Assembly: GCA_905221605.1 (NCBI GenBank)
Contig: CAJNDS010001247.1
Span: 186,001-250,000, forward strand
Reading direction: 5' to 3'
Origin: Symbiodinium natans
Lineage: Eukaryota; Sar; Dinophyceae; Suessiales; Symbiodiniaceae
Length of the DNA stretch: 64,000 bases
Shown: piece by piece, positions 41,071 through 50,998 of the stretch
Numbering within the stretch: position 1 is the stretch's first letter
Layout of the letters: each line of letters opens with the position of its first letter
Made by a program: the position numbers and the translations under genes
Notes under the pieces: generated by a model
Database searches by the model: none
Seen by the model: only the letters and a program-made list of their open reading frames with translations
What the model was told of the DNA's origin: nothing

Positions 41071-41294
41071 GTGCATGTACCTGCATAATAAATACTTGGG
41101 CCTTCAAGCGGTTCCCATGTAGTTGCTTTAGGGCCCAGGTACATACCCTAAACCTAACTAAACCCTAAGTCCTGAACCCTAAACCCTAAACCCCAAACCC
41201 TTAACCCTAAACCCCTAAACGCAAACCCTAAACCCTAAACCCCAAACCCGAAAGCAAGGGCCTTAGGGCCCACTATGGGTACATGGATCCTGAG
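41064..41294. mobile_element. IE-2 copy interrupted by CCCTAAA array
   Basis: Both ends present; about 110 bp of CCCTAAA variants sit at 41147-41256. Removing 41071-41294 joins S2 and S3 in frame. Confidence 0.85.
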
Positions 41295-41392
41295 TGGGGA
41301 TGGAAATGCTGGATGTGCGTGGATCCTGCATCAAAAGGGGCTTGGGCGCTCTGAACTCCGAGCAGTTGGCTTGTGCTCTAGGAGATGCAGAG
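41295..41392 (+). CDS. Exon S3
   Basis: Begins after ATCCTGAG of IE-2 and continues S2 in phase (V-GMEMLDVRGSCIKRG, then LNSEQLACALGDAE). GC donor GCCTATAT just before a TA-rich tract. Confidence 0.65.
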
Positions 41393-41395
41393 GCC

Positions 41396-41480
41396 TATAT
41401 ATATATACATATATATATACATATATATATATACATATATAGATACATATATATATATATATACATATTATATATATATA
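41396..41480. repeat. (TA)n / CATATA microsatellite
   Basis: Starts at the 3' end of exon S3, likely intron. Confidence 0.9.
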
Positions 41481-41690
41481 CATATTTATTTATTGATTTA
41501 TTTATTTGTATATGTACCATATTATATAATTACGCAAAACATGTACACATATACATGAATAACTATATATGTATATATGTATTTAAACTATCATAATTTT
41601 GGTTTCCCGACTTATGCTTATATGTATAGTTGTATCCATACCTATATTTATACACATATGCGTGCATCTAGTAAGAAGTTCTTGGTTCAG

Positions 41691-41745
41691 CTGTCAGATG
41701 CTGCACGGCATGAAGGGTCTGGCATACCAGAACCTGCCCAAAACC
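41691..41745 (+). CDS. Exon S4
   Basis: GGTTCAG acceptor; phase 0 with S3; LSDAARHEGSGIPEPA; 3' end uncertain at CCCAAAC-type repeat. Confidence 0.5.
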
Positions 41746-41841
41746 CCCAAACCCCCAAACCCCCTAAACCCTAAACCCTCAACCCTCAACCCAAAACCCT
41801 AAACCCTAAACCCTGTACCCGAAACCTCTCCCTCCTCCAAG

Positions 41842-41912
41842 ATGTGGGCTGGGAGGTGGCGACGGTAGCCGTGCCCAGGCATGGCGCAGCCTCGAAGACA
41901 CGTTAAGCCACA
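41842..41912 (+). CDS. Candidate exon
   Basis: TCCAAG acceptor; CGLGGGDGSRAQAWRS, LEDTLSH; donor A|GTTTAG. Confidence 0.5.
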
Positions 41913-42305
41913 GTTTAGGGTTTAGGGTTTAGGGTTTAGGGTTCAGAGGGGCGAGTTGCGGGGTGCGCAAGGAACTAGCGGTCATCACCACAACAACAAT
42001 AGCAACACCAATGATAGCGGTCTCCAGAAACGAGGCTACAGTAGTTGAACCGTTCAACCCTAAACCCTAAACCCTGAATCCCTAAACCCCAGAAACCCTA
42101 ACCCCTGAAACCCTAAAACCCTAACCCCTGAAACCCCTAAAACCCTGACCCCTGAAACCCGAAAACCCTGAACCCCTGAAACCCTAACCCCTGAACCCCT
42201 AACCCCTGAAACCCTACAACCCTAACCCTGAAAACCCTACAACGACAAAACCCTGAAACCCTAAACCCTAACCCCCTAAATCCCAAAACCCTAGAACGAG
42301 ACGAG

Positions 42306-42443
42306 CCCGTGCTGTCTCAATGCTGCTCAAGTCCTTTGGAGCATTGTGAAACAGGAATTGGTTGTCAACAGGACTGCTTCTGGCTGAAGCGACAGGACAA
42401 TGGAGACCTTCACGTTGCAATCATCCCTTCCCTGAAGCGCTAA
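42306..42443 (+). CDS. Candidate long exon, possibly terminal
   Basis: GACGAG acceptor, 45 codons (PVLSQCCSSPLEHCET, later DCFWLKRQDNGDLHVA) to TAA at the CGC|TAAACCC junction. A GC donor (GCGCTAAA) would avoid the stop. Confidence 0.55.
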   Translation, partial: PVLSQCCSSPLEHCETGIGCQQDCFWLKRQDNGDLHVAIIPSLKR

Positions 42444-42619
42444 ACCCTGAAATCCTAAACTCCTGAAACCCTGAAATGCTCAAACCCTAAGCCCTGAAAC
42501 CCCTAGACCCTAACCCCCGTAAACCCTAAACCCTGAAACCTTAAACCCGGAATCCTAAACCCTAAACCCCTGAATCCTAAACTCTGAAACCCTAAAACCC
42601 TGAAACCTTGAACCTGCAG

Positions 42620-42708
42620 CCACCTCCCGTGCCCCCCGCACCCGTCACATAACGGCCTTTTCCTCCGTGGAGTCGACTGTCTGAGAGTCTCCACCTGTGG
42701 TCGCTGCG
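42620..42708 (+). CDS. Candidate exon
   Basis: CTGCAG acceptor, 29 codons (HLPCPPHPSHNGLFLR, GVDCLRVSTCGRC), GTTTAG donor. Confidence 0.5.
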
Positions 42709-43344
42709 GTTTAGGGTTTAGGGTTTAGGGTTTGGGGTTTGGGTTTGGGGTTTAAGGGAAAGGGTTTCGGATAGTTGGGTTAGGGTGGTTAGGGTAAGGG
42801 TAGTTGGTCGAGTTCGGGTTGGGGTAGTTAGAGCAGTTGGGGATCAGGGTTCTGGGATTTAGGGTATTTAAGGTTTAGGGTAGTCAGGGTAGCTAGGGTT
42901 GAGGGTATTCCGGGTAGTTAGTATTCAGGGTATTGAGGGCCAGAGGTTGGGTCTACCGGTCTTTCGGGTAGCTAGCGTTTAGGGCATTGAAGGTAGTTAG
43001 GGTTTAGGGTCTTTTAGGGTAGCTTGGATTTGGGGTATCTAGGGTAGATAGGGCTTAGGGTACATGTGGGTCGTTGGAGTTTAAGGTATTTAGGGTAGCT
43101 CGGTTTGGGGGTGTCGGTATAGGTCCAGGGCAACATAGGACACGTTACTGAAAATGGCTTGGCATGGGACCCCAGTACAACAAAGATGGGAGCAAGGGCC
43201 TGCCTTCGGTCCTGGGATCTATCCCTTTTCCGCTTTTTTCCCTCCTCCCCAGATCTTGTCGCATTTCGGGTTTCGGGCTTGGGACTTGCTATGTTTCAAG
43301 CTTTAGGGTTTTTGTTGGCGTCCCTCTCTCGCTCTTTGGTTCAG

Positions 43345-43461
43345 ATTGCCGTTCCTCGTGGTTTGCTGGAACTCCCGGGCGACCAGGAACAGCTGCAAGA
43401 AATTGGTCCCGTACTTAACCTGCTCAAGTATCTGATGGGGCTAACCTCGTTCTCTTATAGG
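43345..43461 (+). CDS. Candidate exon, 39 codons
   Basis: GGTTCAG acceptor; IAVPRGLLELPGDQEQ, LNLLKYLMGL; AGG|GTTTAATC donor. Confidence 0.55.
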
Positions 43462-43547
43462 GTTTAATCAAGATTTAAGGTAACCCTAAACCCTAAACCC
43501 TAAACCCTAAACCCTAAACCCTAAACCCTAAACCCTAAACCGTTTAG

Positions 43548-43640
43548 GGCCGGGAATACATGCACACATTTTCTGCGCGCACACCTGAGGCGTGATCGTA
43601 AGCGCCGGTGTCCGAATTCTGCGGCCCTCCCTGGACTTTG
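43548..43640 (+). CDS. Candidate exon
   Basis: TTTAG acceptor; open in more than one frame (GREYMHTFSARTPE or THFLRAHLRRDRKRRC); TG|GTTTAG donor. Confidence 0.4.
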
Positions 43641-43907
43641 GTTTAGGGTTTAGGGTTTAGGGTTTAGGGTCTAGGGTCTAGGGTCTAGGGTTTAGGGTTT
43701 AGGGTTTAGGGTGTTCTAGCCTGTGGGGCTAGGGCTTCTGGTTTTAGGGTGTCGGGCTTAGGGCTTAGGGTTTAGGCTTGGGCTCAACTTTTTGTGCGCC
43801 TCCACTTGTGGTCAGATTTCAGATCGCGGCTGAAAAGCAACTTAGGAAAACCTAAACCCTAAACCCTACACCCCAGAACCCTGTAACCCGAAAAATCAAG
43901 GGTGCAG

Positions 43908-44005
43908 CTATGTCCTAGAGATGAACCTTCTCCTGCAATTTTTGTGGACTTGGCTTGGACGATGCACCGCAAATGTCACTCACCTACAGAAATCTAGGCT
44001 GCCCA
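43908..44005 (+). CDS. Exon T1
   Basis: GGTGCAG acceptor, 32 codons (YVLEMNLLLQFLWTWL, a possible membrane-spanning stretch), ends at the A|GTAACC donor of IE-9. Confidence 0.65.
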
Positions 44006-44105
44006 GTAACCTAAACTTAAAAGGGTGCCCTTTTTTGCTTAGAGGGGTTTATAAGGGAACCTAAAGCCCCCAAAAAGGGAATAAGGTTACTACTGGGCAT
44101 CCTAG
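44002..44105. mobile_element. IE-9 copy acting as a 100-nt intron
   Basis: GCCCAGTAACCT to AGGTTACTACTGGGC plus ATCCTAG. Removing 44006-44105 joins T1 and T2 in frame. Confidence 0.8.
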
Positions 44106-44245
44106 AAATTGTATTCCAGCAAAAGGGGGGTCCGCCAATTGAGACACAACGGACGAAGTGGCTCGCGAGCACCATCAAGCCGCTATCCGCCAGTCGCTTC
44201 CGAAACGTCGCCCCCGAAACCCTGAAGCTTAAATCTGAAAGCTAA
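44106..44245 (+). CDS. Exon T2, terminal, with stop
   Basis: Begins after the ATCCTAG end of IE-9 and joins T1 in phase (K-IVFQQKGGPPIETQRT). 46 codons including TAA. A run of about 17 A follows 7 nt after the stop. Confidence 0.65.
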
Positions 44246-44301
44246 ACAACTGAAAAAAAAAAAAAAAAACCTTGCCGAAACTCCCCCCCCCCTAAACCCT
44301 T

Positions 44302-44410
44302 CTTAAGGGTCCATGTACCATAACATGTCATACTTATGGGTCCCAAAGTCCATCTTTTGGAAGTACTTTAAGGCCCAAATATGCCCTGTTTAGGTACATG
44401 GACCCTTAGG
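44302..44410. mobile_element. IE-2 copy
   Basis: TTAAGGGTCCATGTACC to GGACCCTTAG. Confidence 0.8.
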
Positions 44411-44597
44411 GCCCAAAGCCCTAAAGCCTAACCTCCCTAAACCCTAAACCCTAAACCCCAAACCCTAAACCCTAAACCCTAAACCCCAAACCCTAAACCC
44501 TAAACCCCAAACCCCAAACCCTAAACCCTAAACCCCAAACCATAAACCCTAAACCCAAAAACCCTAAAACCCCAAGGTGCTTGAGGGTTTAGAGTTC

Positions 44598-44691
44598 ATG
44601 GCCCGAACTCGAAACACACAGCAAGACGGTTGGGCTTCGGTTCTCCAGCTTCCCCTGCAATCCCTAAACTCCACGGCTTGGGTTAACATAG
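44598..44691 (+). CDS. Candidate exon, possibly first exon
   Basis: ATG at 44598 opens MARTRNTQQDGWASVL, QLPLQSLNST; TGG|GTTAAC donor. It follows the terminal exon at 44245, so it could start the next gene; a TTTAG acceptor upstream makes an internal exon equally possible. Confidence 0.45.
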
Positions 44692-45060
44692 GGTTTAGGG
44701 TTTAGGGTTTAGGGTTTAGGGTTTAGGGTTTAGGGTTTAGGGTTTAGGGTTAGGGTTTAGGGGGCTTCGACGGCATCCTGTCCTTGGCAACCAAGGGGCG
44801 TGTAGGGTTTAGGGGTTAGGGCTTAGGGGTTGAGGCCCGTGGGGCTTCGAAGGAGGGCTTGGGGTTTGGGGTCAGAGCTTCGCACTTTAGGGAGAAGTCC
44901 CCTAACTCAAAGTGGCTCGGCATTGACAACCCTAAACCCCCCAAACCCGTAATCCCTAAACCCTAAACCCTAAACCCTAAATCCTAAACCCTAAACCCTG
45001 AGCCCGTACATCCCTAACATCGGCCCTACACCGACCTGGCAAATCACCGGCTTGACCAAG

Positions 45061-45153
45061 CAGCTACTTTGCGCTGCCCTTTCGGCTCCTCTCGCGTCCT
45101 GGGCCTTTTGCTTCGGTTACTGTCTTCAAAAAGACTTAGAGGGCCTAGGTTGG
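45061..45153 (+). CDS. Candidate exon before IE-4
   Basis: ACCAAG acceptor, 31 codons (QLLCAALSAPLASWAF...), ends TGG|GATGTTCC, the GA donor of IE-4. Another long frame overlaps. Confidence 0.55.
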
Positions 45154-45263
45154 GATGTTCCCCCCTGGTACTAATACAGTCCGTAACAGGGATTCTAGTA
45201 TCCCCCCCCTCCTATTCTAAGCCCTATTTAGGACTGAACTAGTATTAGGGGGGACATCCCAAG
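45150..45263. mobile_element. IE-4 copy with GA...AG intron ends
   Basis: TTGG|GATGTTCCCCCC to GGGGACATCCCAAG; left edge is the exon at 45061-45153. Confidence 0.8.
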
Positions 45264-45350
45264 GCCCCTGAACCCTAAACCCTAAACCCTAAACCCTAAA
45301 CCCTAAACCAGGGATGGTAGATGGGTCGGGGTTTATGGCTTAGGCCTCAG

Positions 45351-45444
45351 GACACCGGACGGCTTTAAATACCATCCGGCTAGGGTCATTAAGGGGGAAA
45401 AGGCGGGAGGCCCAGAAGGGACCCTGGATCTTCTTCCCCTCTAA
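45351..45444 (+). CDS. Candidate terminal exon
   Basis: CCTCAG acceptor; TPDGFKYHPARVIKGE, PEGTLDLLPL then TAA. Confidence 0.5.
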
Positions 45445-45534
45445 ACCTTCTTCCCCCTATTATATATATATATATACACATATCTATATAGATAGATATA
45501 TATATATATATGTATCTATATATATATACATACC

Positions 45535-45618
45535 TTATATAGTCCCTATGTACCTAAGTAGCCACCAAATAACCCCTAAGGTCCGCTATTATAAGGGTCC
45601 CTCCTTCAGTCCCTTGAG
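45535..45618 (+). mobile_element. IE-11 copy
   Basis: Ends CAGTCCCTTGAG, the acceptor of the exon at 45619. Confidence 0.6.
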
Positions 45619-45703
45619 CCATGCAGTTTGTTGCAACATTGGCAGGCGACGCATTGTGCATCGGATACAATAGCAGTCTCCAGACCAAGAACCACGACCA
45701 CCC
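45619..45703 (+). CDS. Candidate exon after IE-11
   Basis: CCTTGAG end of IE-11 as acceptor; MQFVATLAGDALCIGY, NSSLQTKNH; GA donor GAACCC. Confidence 0.5.
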
Positions 45704-45972
45704 GAACCCTGAAACTCGAAACCCTAAACCCTAAACCCTAAACCCTGGAGCCCTGTACACCGAAAACCCCCAAACCTAAGCCCAAAAATCCTACGAGCAT
45801 AAACAAAAACCTCAGCCCCCTAAAGCTTATAATAATAAAGAAAAACACCATATACCCCAAAAAGTCCTGAAACATTACAGGCTTGGTACCCCAGGAATCA
45901 TATTGTTGATAGTACTTTTTTGGGGGTTGGCTACTCTATAAGGGAACCTTGAACCAAACAATGTAAAGGGTA

Positions 45973-46071
45973 CTTGGGACCGTATACTAACTAACAGTCC
46001 TTATTCAGGATAAAAGTGCCCCTGGCATAATCCCTATTGAGGACTGTTAGTATAAAGGTGAACATCTCAAG
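45973..46071. mobile_element. IE-4 copy, diverged
   Basis: ACTTGGGACCGTATAC to GTGAACATCTCAAG. Confidence 0.7.
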
Positions 46072-46123
46072 TAACACAGCCCTCTGCCCGTAGCTCGGAC
46101 TTCTATACTGGAACCTTGGAAGG
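46072..46123 (+). CDS. Candidate exon after IE-4
   Basis: CTCAAG end of IE-4 as acceptor; TQPSARSSDFYTGTLE; donor GTCTGTA, or open further to 46167. Confidence 0.45.
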
Positions 46124-46307
46124 GTCTGTACCACCCCTTAGAAGCAAGAAAACACAAAAACCAAAGTCTAAACCCTAAACCCTAGAGTCTAACAGCTAAG
46201 CCCTAAACCCTAAACCCTAAACTAGACTCCCATTAGAAGCATTAAGGTCACACGTCGGGGGGGGGGGGGGTATCCCATCACATGGATCTTGTTGGAGATT
46301 GCTTGAG

Positions 46308-46350
46308 CACGCAAAGTGCCACAAAGGCTCCAGAATTTAGAGTTTCTGGG
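46308..46350 (+). CDS. Candidate exon
   Basis: CTTGAG acceptor; TQSATKAPEFRVSG; donor GTTTGAAG. Confidence 0.4.
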
Positions 46351-46574
46351 GTTTGAAGGCCCTAATCAGAGAGTACAGGCCCTAGAGCTTGTAAGAGCAT
46401 TCCAGCAACCATCTATGGAAGGTGTGTCCCCAAATTTCCTAAATCCAAACCGTAAATCCGCCCAGAACTGTAAAGGACTTAAACAGCACTAAACCCCTAC
46501 ACCACTAAACCCTACGCCCTAAACCCTAAACCCTGAACCCTACAAACATCCCCTACATCACCTAAATCCCGAAG

Positions 46575-46633
46575 GGCATCATCGTCGTGGTGGCAGGGCA
46601 GGGCCAGAACACAATGGCTCACCTCAAGGGCGA
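46575..46633 (+). CDS. Exon U1
   Basis: CCGAAG acceptor; GIIVVVAGQGQNTMAH; GA|GTAGGG donor. Confidence 0.6.
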
Positions 46634-46736
46634 GTAGGGTTTATAGGTTCACAGGGTTCGAGGTCCACAGAAGTTAGGTTTCAGGGTTAGTACACAGGGC
46701 TTTGGGGTAAGGGTCACGAAGTTTAGGGTCACGAAG

Positions 46737-46833
46737 CTTTGCGGAACTTCGAGTTTCGGGCGTGGAGGAGTTGAGGGTTTTCAGGGCACATTGCTTAGTT
46801 GGGCCAGATAACCCAGCAACTAGACTATGCTAA
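46737..46833 (+). CDS. Exon U2, terminal, with stop
   Basis: ACGAAG acceptor; joins U1 in phase (D-FAELRVSGVEELRVFR, ending PATRLC then TAA at 46831-46833). Confidence 0.55.
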
Positions 46834-47011
46834 AGGCACACTTTTTGGCGGCGTTTACATCTAACGGAAACCCAAACCCAAAACGGACAAAAGGGTAACA
46901 CTGGCCCCTAAACCCTAAACCCTAAACCCTAAACCCTAGACCCTAAACCCTAAACCCTAGACCCTAAACCTAAACCCTAAACCCTAAAGCTACCAAGTCA
47001 AGAGATTCCAG

Positions 47012-47080
47012 AGGAGTTGGCGTTTTGCGGAGCTGGGTGCTAGGATCGCAGCCGTGAAAGCCCTGGGGCTTCAATTTAGG
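47012..47080 (+). CDS. Candidate exon, 23 codons exactly
   Basis: TTCCAG acceptor; RSWRFAELGARIAAVK; AGG|GTTCCGG donor. Confidence 0.55.
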
Positions 47081-47316
47081 GTTCCGGATTTTGGGATTTA
47101 GAGGTTTAGGGTTTGGGGTTTTAGGGGTTTAGGGTTTGGGGTTTTAGGGGTTTAGGGGTTGAGGGGTTTTGGCGTCTATCAAGTGCCCGCGGGTTTGCAG
47201 ATGGAAGGCTGTTAGGGATTCTGACCGCTAGGCCTAGCAACCCGAGACTTGAAAGGGCTTAGGGTTTTCGGGCTTATGGATTCTTAATGCGTGCCATGCT
47301 GTGTCTGTCTTGACAG

Positions 47317-47469
47317 GAACTCTCTCTGCTCTCTGCCGGTCGTGTCTTAAGGAGTTTTTGGGATATCAAGTGGTGTCTTAAAGAAACGGCTCACTATGAT
47401 TGGTATCTGCCATTCGTTTCTGCAGGAGTCGTGCGCCCTTTCCCTCTCTATAGGGGATCCGACGTATGG
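47317..47469 (+). CDS. Exon V1, 51 codons
   Basis: TTGACAG acceptor after a pyrimidine-rich stretch; ELSLLSAGRVLRSFWD, later KETAHYDWYLPFVSAG; ends TGG|GCCCTC, the GC donor of IE-10. Confidence 0.7.
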
Positions 47470-47590
47470 GCCCTCAGCTTGTCCCCTTGTTGTATAACCC
47501 TTATGTACACCATATACCAGAAGTGCCTATACCTTCGGATCCCTATAAACAAGTTTAAGGGGCCATAAGTAGTAACAAGGGCCCATGGTT
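47464..47590. mobile_element. IE-10 copy acting as a 110-nt intron
   Basis: Ends TATGGGCCCTCAG and GGGCCCATGG; GC donor at 47470 and AG at 47579 join V1 and V2 in frame. Confidence 0.75.
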
Positions 47591-47661
47591 CCAACCTTTG
47601 ACTCCATCAAGAATTCATGAGCAGCGTTCTTGGCGTCTGTGCTTTGCTTTTGCGAAGGACG
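47580..47661 (+). CDS. Exon V2
   Basis: AACAAG acceptor at the right end of IE-10; phase 0 with V1; GPWFQPLTPSRIHEQR, SWRLCFAFAK; GC donor GCCCTAAA. Confidence 0.65.
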
Positions 47662-48138
47662 GCCCTAAACCCTAAACCCTAAACCCTAAACCCTAAACCC
47701 TAAACCCTAAACCCTAAACCCTAAACCCTGGGGGTGCTTGGGTGAAGAAGAAGAAGAAGAAGAAGTGAATGAGGGTACCACCGCAGGTCCACGGTGGGGT
47801 TTGCGTTGCCTCTCTTTGGGCACCCGTCTCGATGCCTTAAACCCTAAACTCTAAACCCTAAACAACTAAACCCCTAAGCCCCTAATCCCTTAAACCCCTA
47901 AACCCCTAAACCCCAAACACCTCCAAGGCCCTAAACCGGCTTTAGGGAAAATCGGGGCCGGTCAGAAAAGGCCACTCCAATGTTCAAGTCCACTTCGCAA
48001 GCCCGACTAGGAAAAAAAAACAAAGTTGAGGTCTGGGCCTACAAGGATACCTAAACCCTAAACTAAACAAAGGGAGTAAAGGGCCTACTCTGGGTCCTAG
48101 TAGCCCTAAACCCTAAACCCTAAACCCCAAACCCTAAG

Positions 48139-48249
48139 GCTCAGGCGCACGTAGTGGCGCGAGGGCACCGGCAACACCAGCAGCGGACGCGAGACGGCTC
48201 TTGGGGCCTCCACTGCTGGCGGGCTCTTGCCTGGAAGTCGCAAGGGGGC
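48139..48249 (+). CDS. Candidate exon, 37 codons exactly
   Basis: CCCTAAG acceptor; AQAHVVARGHRQHQQR, GLHCWRALAWK; GGC|GTAGG donor. Confidence 0.6.
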
Positions 48250-49012
48250 GTAGGATTTAGGGTTTAGGGTTCAGGGTTTAGGGTTTAAGGTTTAGGGTTT
48301 CACACAATATCGGCCCTTTTTTACAGCGTCCATGGGTCTTTGCACTATCTTGCAGGGTGCCGCATCTCAACGCGATAAAAAGGGAAATGCATCTCAATCA
48401 CTGGCCAAAACTTGAACCCTAAACCGCATGCGCGCGCACACATATACATATATATATATATAGCATCCCATGTCAACCGTTCTGGGCAAACTATGCGTCT
48501 ACATATATCCGTACATATATGCACCGAGAGAAGGTATGTACATATACATATACATGTGAATATACGCCTACATCTACGTATACACATCATAGATATATAC
48601 ATACATATGTATATATATAGAGGTCGATAGATTTCCATGTTTTCATTTCTATATGTGGCTAGATGGCCAAGCTCTAGAAAGCCCTGTGGGACTGAGAGCC
48701 CAATACGGCACTCAACCCCAAACCCCGATCCCGACAGGTGTTAAACGTAAAGCTATGTGGGGACTGTACATTGTGCATAGTCTTTTATATGTATACACAT
48801 ATGTAGGGTTCGGGTTTTAGGGTTTTGGGCTTCGTAAAGATCCATCTAGTCTCTGTGTGTATGGGGGGGGGGGGGGGGGGGGGGGCGTTGTGACTGTAAA
48901 ACAAACATGAAACCCTAAACACTAAGACCCCAAACCCCCAAACCGGAAAACCCTAAAACCTGAAAACCTTAAACCCTACTCTACTCCCTGGAGCCCCTAG
49001 GTCCCATAAAAG

Positions 49013-49064
49013 CGACAGTCTCGTGCCTGAGCCACGGCCTTCGGAAGGGCTCGTGGGCTTGGGG
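49013..49064 (+). CDS. Candidate exon
   Basis: AAAAG acceptor; DSLVPEPRPSEGLVGL; GTAGCG donor. Confidence 0.5.
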
Positions 49065-49595
49065 GTAGCGCCAGGCCTGCAGCTGTGAGGGTTTGGGGTT
49101 AAGGGCTTCAGGTTTGGGTTTAGGGTTTAAGGTTTAGGGCTTAGGGCTCAGGGCTTAGGGTTTAGGGCTTAGGGTTTAGGGTTCAGGGTTTAGTCTTTAG
49201 GGTTTAGGGCTTAGGCTTTAGGCCCCCACAAAGATTATTCGGAAGGATACCCTTCCCAACATACTCATTTGCAGCACTTGGGGTTACAAGCGCATTCATG
49301 CTTTTTTGCTAGGAGTTTTCTTAGGGGCAGAATATCCTAGCGTCAAAAAAGGCTGACCTTTTACATACAGTAGGATGCTACATAACCAAAAAGGTTAAAG
49401 GGTACCTACCCAGTCCCTAGGGTGTTTTTTCGGGCTTACCAGGATTCTTTGAGTTGGTAGCCCAGTAGCCATGTTATAACAAGGGTACCCTTTTCTTGGC
49501 TGGTTACCTTTCGGTTACTTTATAATAAGGAAACCCAGAATACCCAGAACCAAAAAAGGGTAAACAGTAAATGGTATCAGTTGAGTTGTTTCGAG

Positions 49596-49677
49596 TTTCA
49601 TCCTTGGACACCCAATTTACCCTACATTCGATGCCAGGAATGCTGCAGATGACAAAGCTACGTCTTTTGCTTTCGGG
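49596..49677 (+). CDS. Candidate exon
   Basis: TCGAG acceptor, 26 codons (SSLDTQFTLHSMPGML...), GTTTAAGG donor. Confidence 0.45.
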
Positions 49678-50182
49678 GTTTAAGGAAGGGCTTGGCTTAG
49701 ACCCTAAACCCTAGACCCTAAACCCTAAACCCTGAACCTCCAACCCGAAACCCCAACCCAACCCCTAAACCCTGAACCTCCAACCCGAAACCCCAACCCA
49801 ACCCCTAAACCCTAAACCCTAAACCCTAAATCCTAAACCCTAAACCCTAAACCCTAAACCCGAAACCCTAACCCTTAAGGTTTGAGGTTAGGGTCCGAGG
49901 GCTCAGGGCAGGCCTGCGGGATGCAAGGTTGGGATCTTGACTGGCAGTGGCCCCACAAAACACCCTAAGCAAACACTCACTGATTTAGCGTTCAGGGTTT
50001 AGCTTCGGGTTTAGGGTGTAGGGTTCACCAAAACCCGAATAGACACCCTCATGTAGGATGAGACAGTGCGGCTACAGGCGTTGGGAGGGTGGGCCGGGAA
50101 GCGCGGGGAGGGGTGGCAGCTGCTGTGGAGTGATTCCGGTATTTCCGGATGGACGTTCTGGACTCTGAGTCTTGTGGCTTAG

Positions 50183-50414
50183 GATGGCACATGAATGGAT
50201 GACAAGCCAATACATACCCGTAAACTTCCTAAAGCCAGGGGAAACGGGGCCGCTCAACCTTCGACCCGGGATTCCCGGGTCGAGGCGAATGCTGCCCCGA
50301 CCCCCCCCTACCCTCAAACTGTTGAACCCAAATCCTCAACAACCCAAACAGGCTCATATCCCCCCTTCCATGTTTGGCACCTGTTTTGGGCCAAAGACCA
50401 CGATTCCCCGCCAG
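50183..50414 (+). CDS. Candidate long internal exon, 77 codons
   Basis: An AG acceptor at 50181-50182 and a GTAACA donor at 50415 enclose 232 nt open in one frame (MAHEWMTSQYIPVN near the start, TTIPRQ at the end). Proline-rich second half. No family recognised. Confidence 0.45.
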
Positions 50415-50496
50415 GTAACATCTAGGGCCGAAACTCCAACAGCCCCAAATCCCCCTCAACGAACTCGGCCCTACGGTTTAGAAAAAAGTCTAGGTT

Positions 50497-50961
50497 TTGG
50501 GGCCTGAAGAAAACTCATCCCGCTCCTTTTGTAGCCGAAGACAGCCCACACATAACCTGAATAAGCTCGGGGTTTGCTTTTCGCTCAGGGTTACAGGGTG
50601 CTTTGCAAAACAAAAGGCATCCGACTGGCACCTTCTCACGCTTTCTCACGCTTTTCTCACGGTGGCTTGCGGAAAGCACGGCCGCGGGGCACTCACGATT
50701 TCTCACGGTTTTCTCACGAGGTCGGGCATTGTCGAGGAAATTAGGTCGAGGCCAGATTTCAGGATCAAAGGCTTGGTCTGGGAAATGGGGTCGAGTCTAG
50801 CGATAATGACCGTGACCGAGCATGTTGTCGGGGTAAATGGGGTCGATCCCATTCAGAAAACTGTTGTTATTACTTTTTTGTGCGTTGGAAAAAATGGTCC
50901 GCTTCAGGGGTTTTTGGGGTCGCTCAGCTCGACCCCGCCATTTGGGGTCGAAGAAGACTAG
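50497..50961 (+). CDS. Hypothetical ORF, 154 aa
   Basis: One of the longer plus-strand frames in the window. It contains repeated short DNA motifs (CTCACG several times near 50636-50718, GGTCGA several times). An alternative reading ends sooner in another frame after an AG at 50511. It may be one exon or chance; no family recognised. Confidence 0.3.
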   Translation: MGPEENSSRSFCSRRQPTHNLNKLGVCFSLRVTGCFAKQKASDWHLLTLSHAFLTVACGKHGRGALTISHGFLTRSGIVEEIRSRPDFRIKGLVWEMGSSLAIMTVTEHVVGVNGVDPIQKTVVITFLCVGKNGPLQGFLGSLSSTPPFGVEED

Positions 50962-50998
50962 GGTGCCCTTCGAAAAACAGGTACCGCGTCCCTAAACC

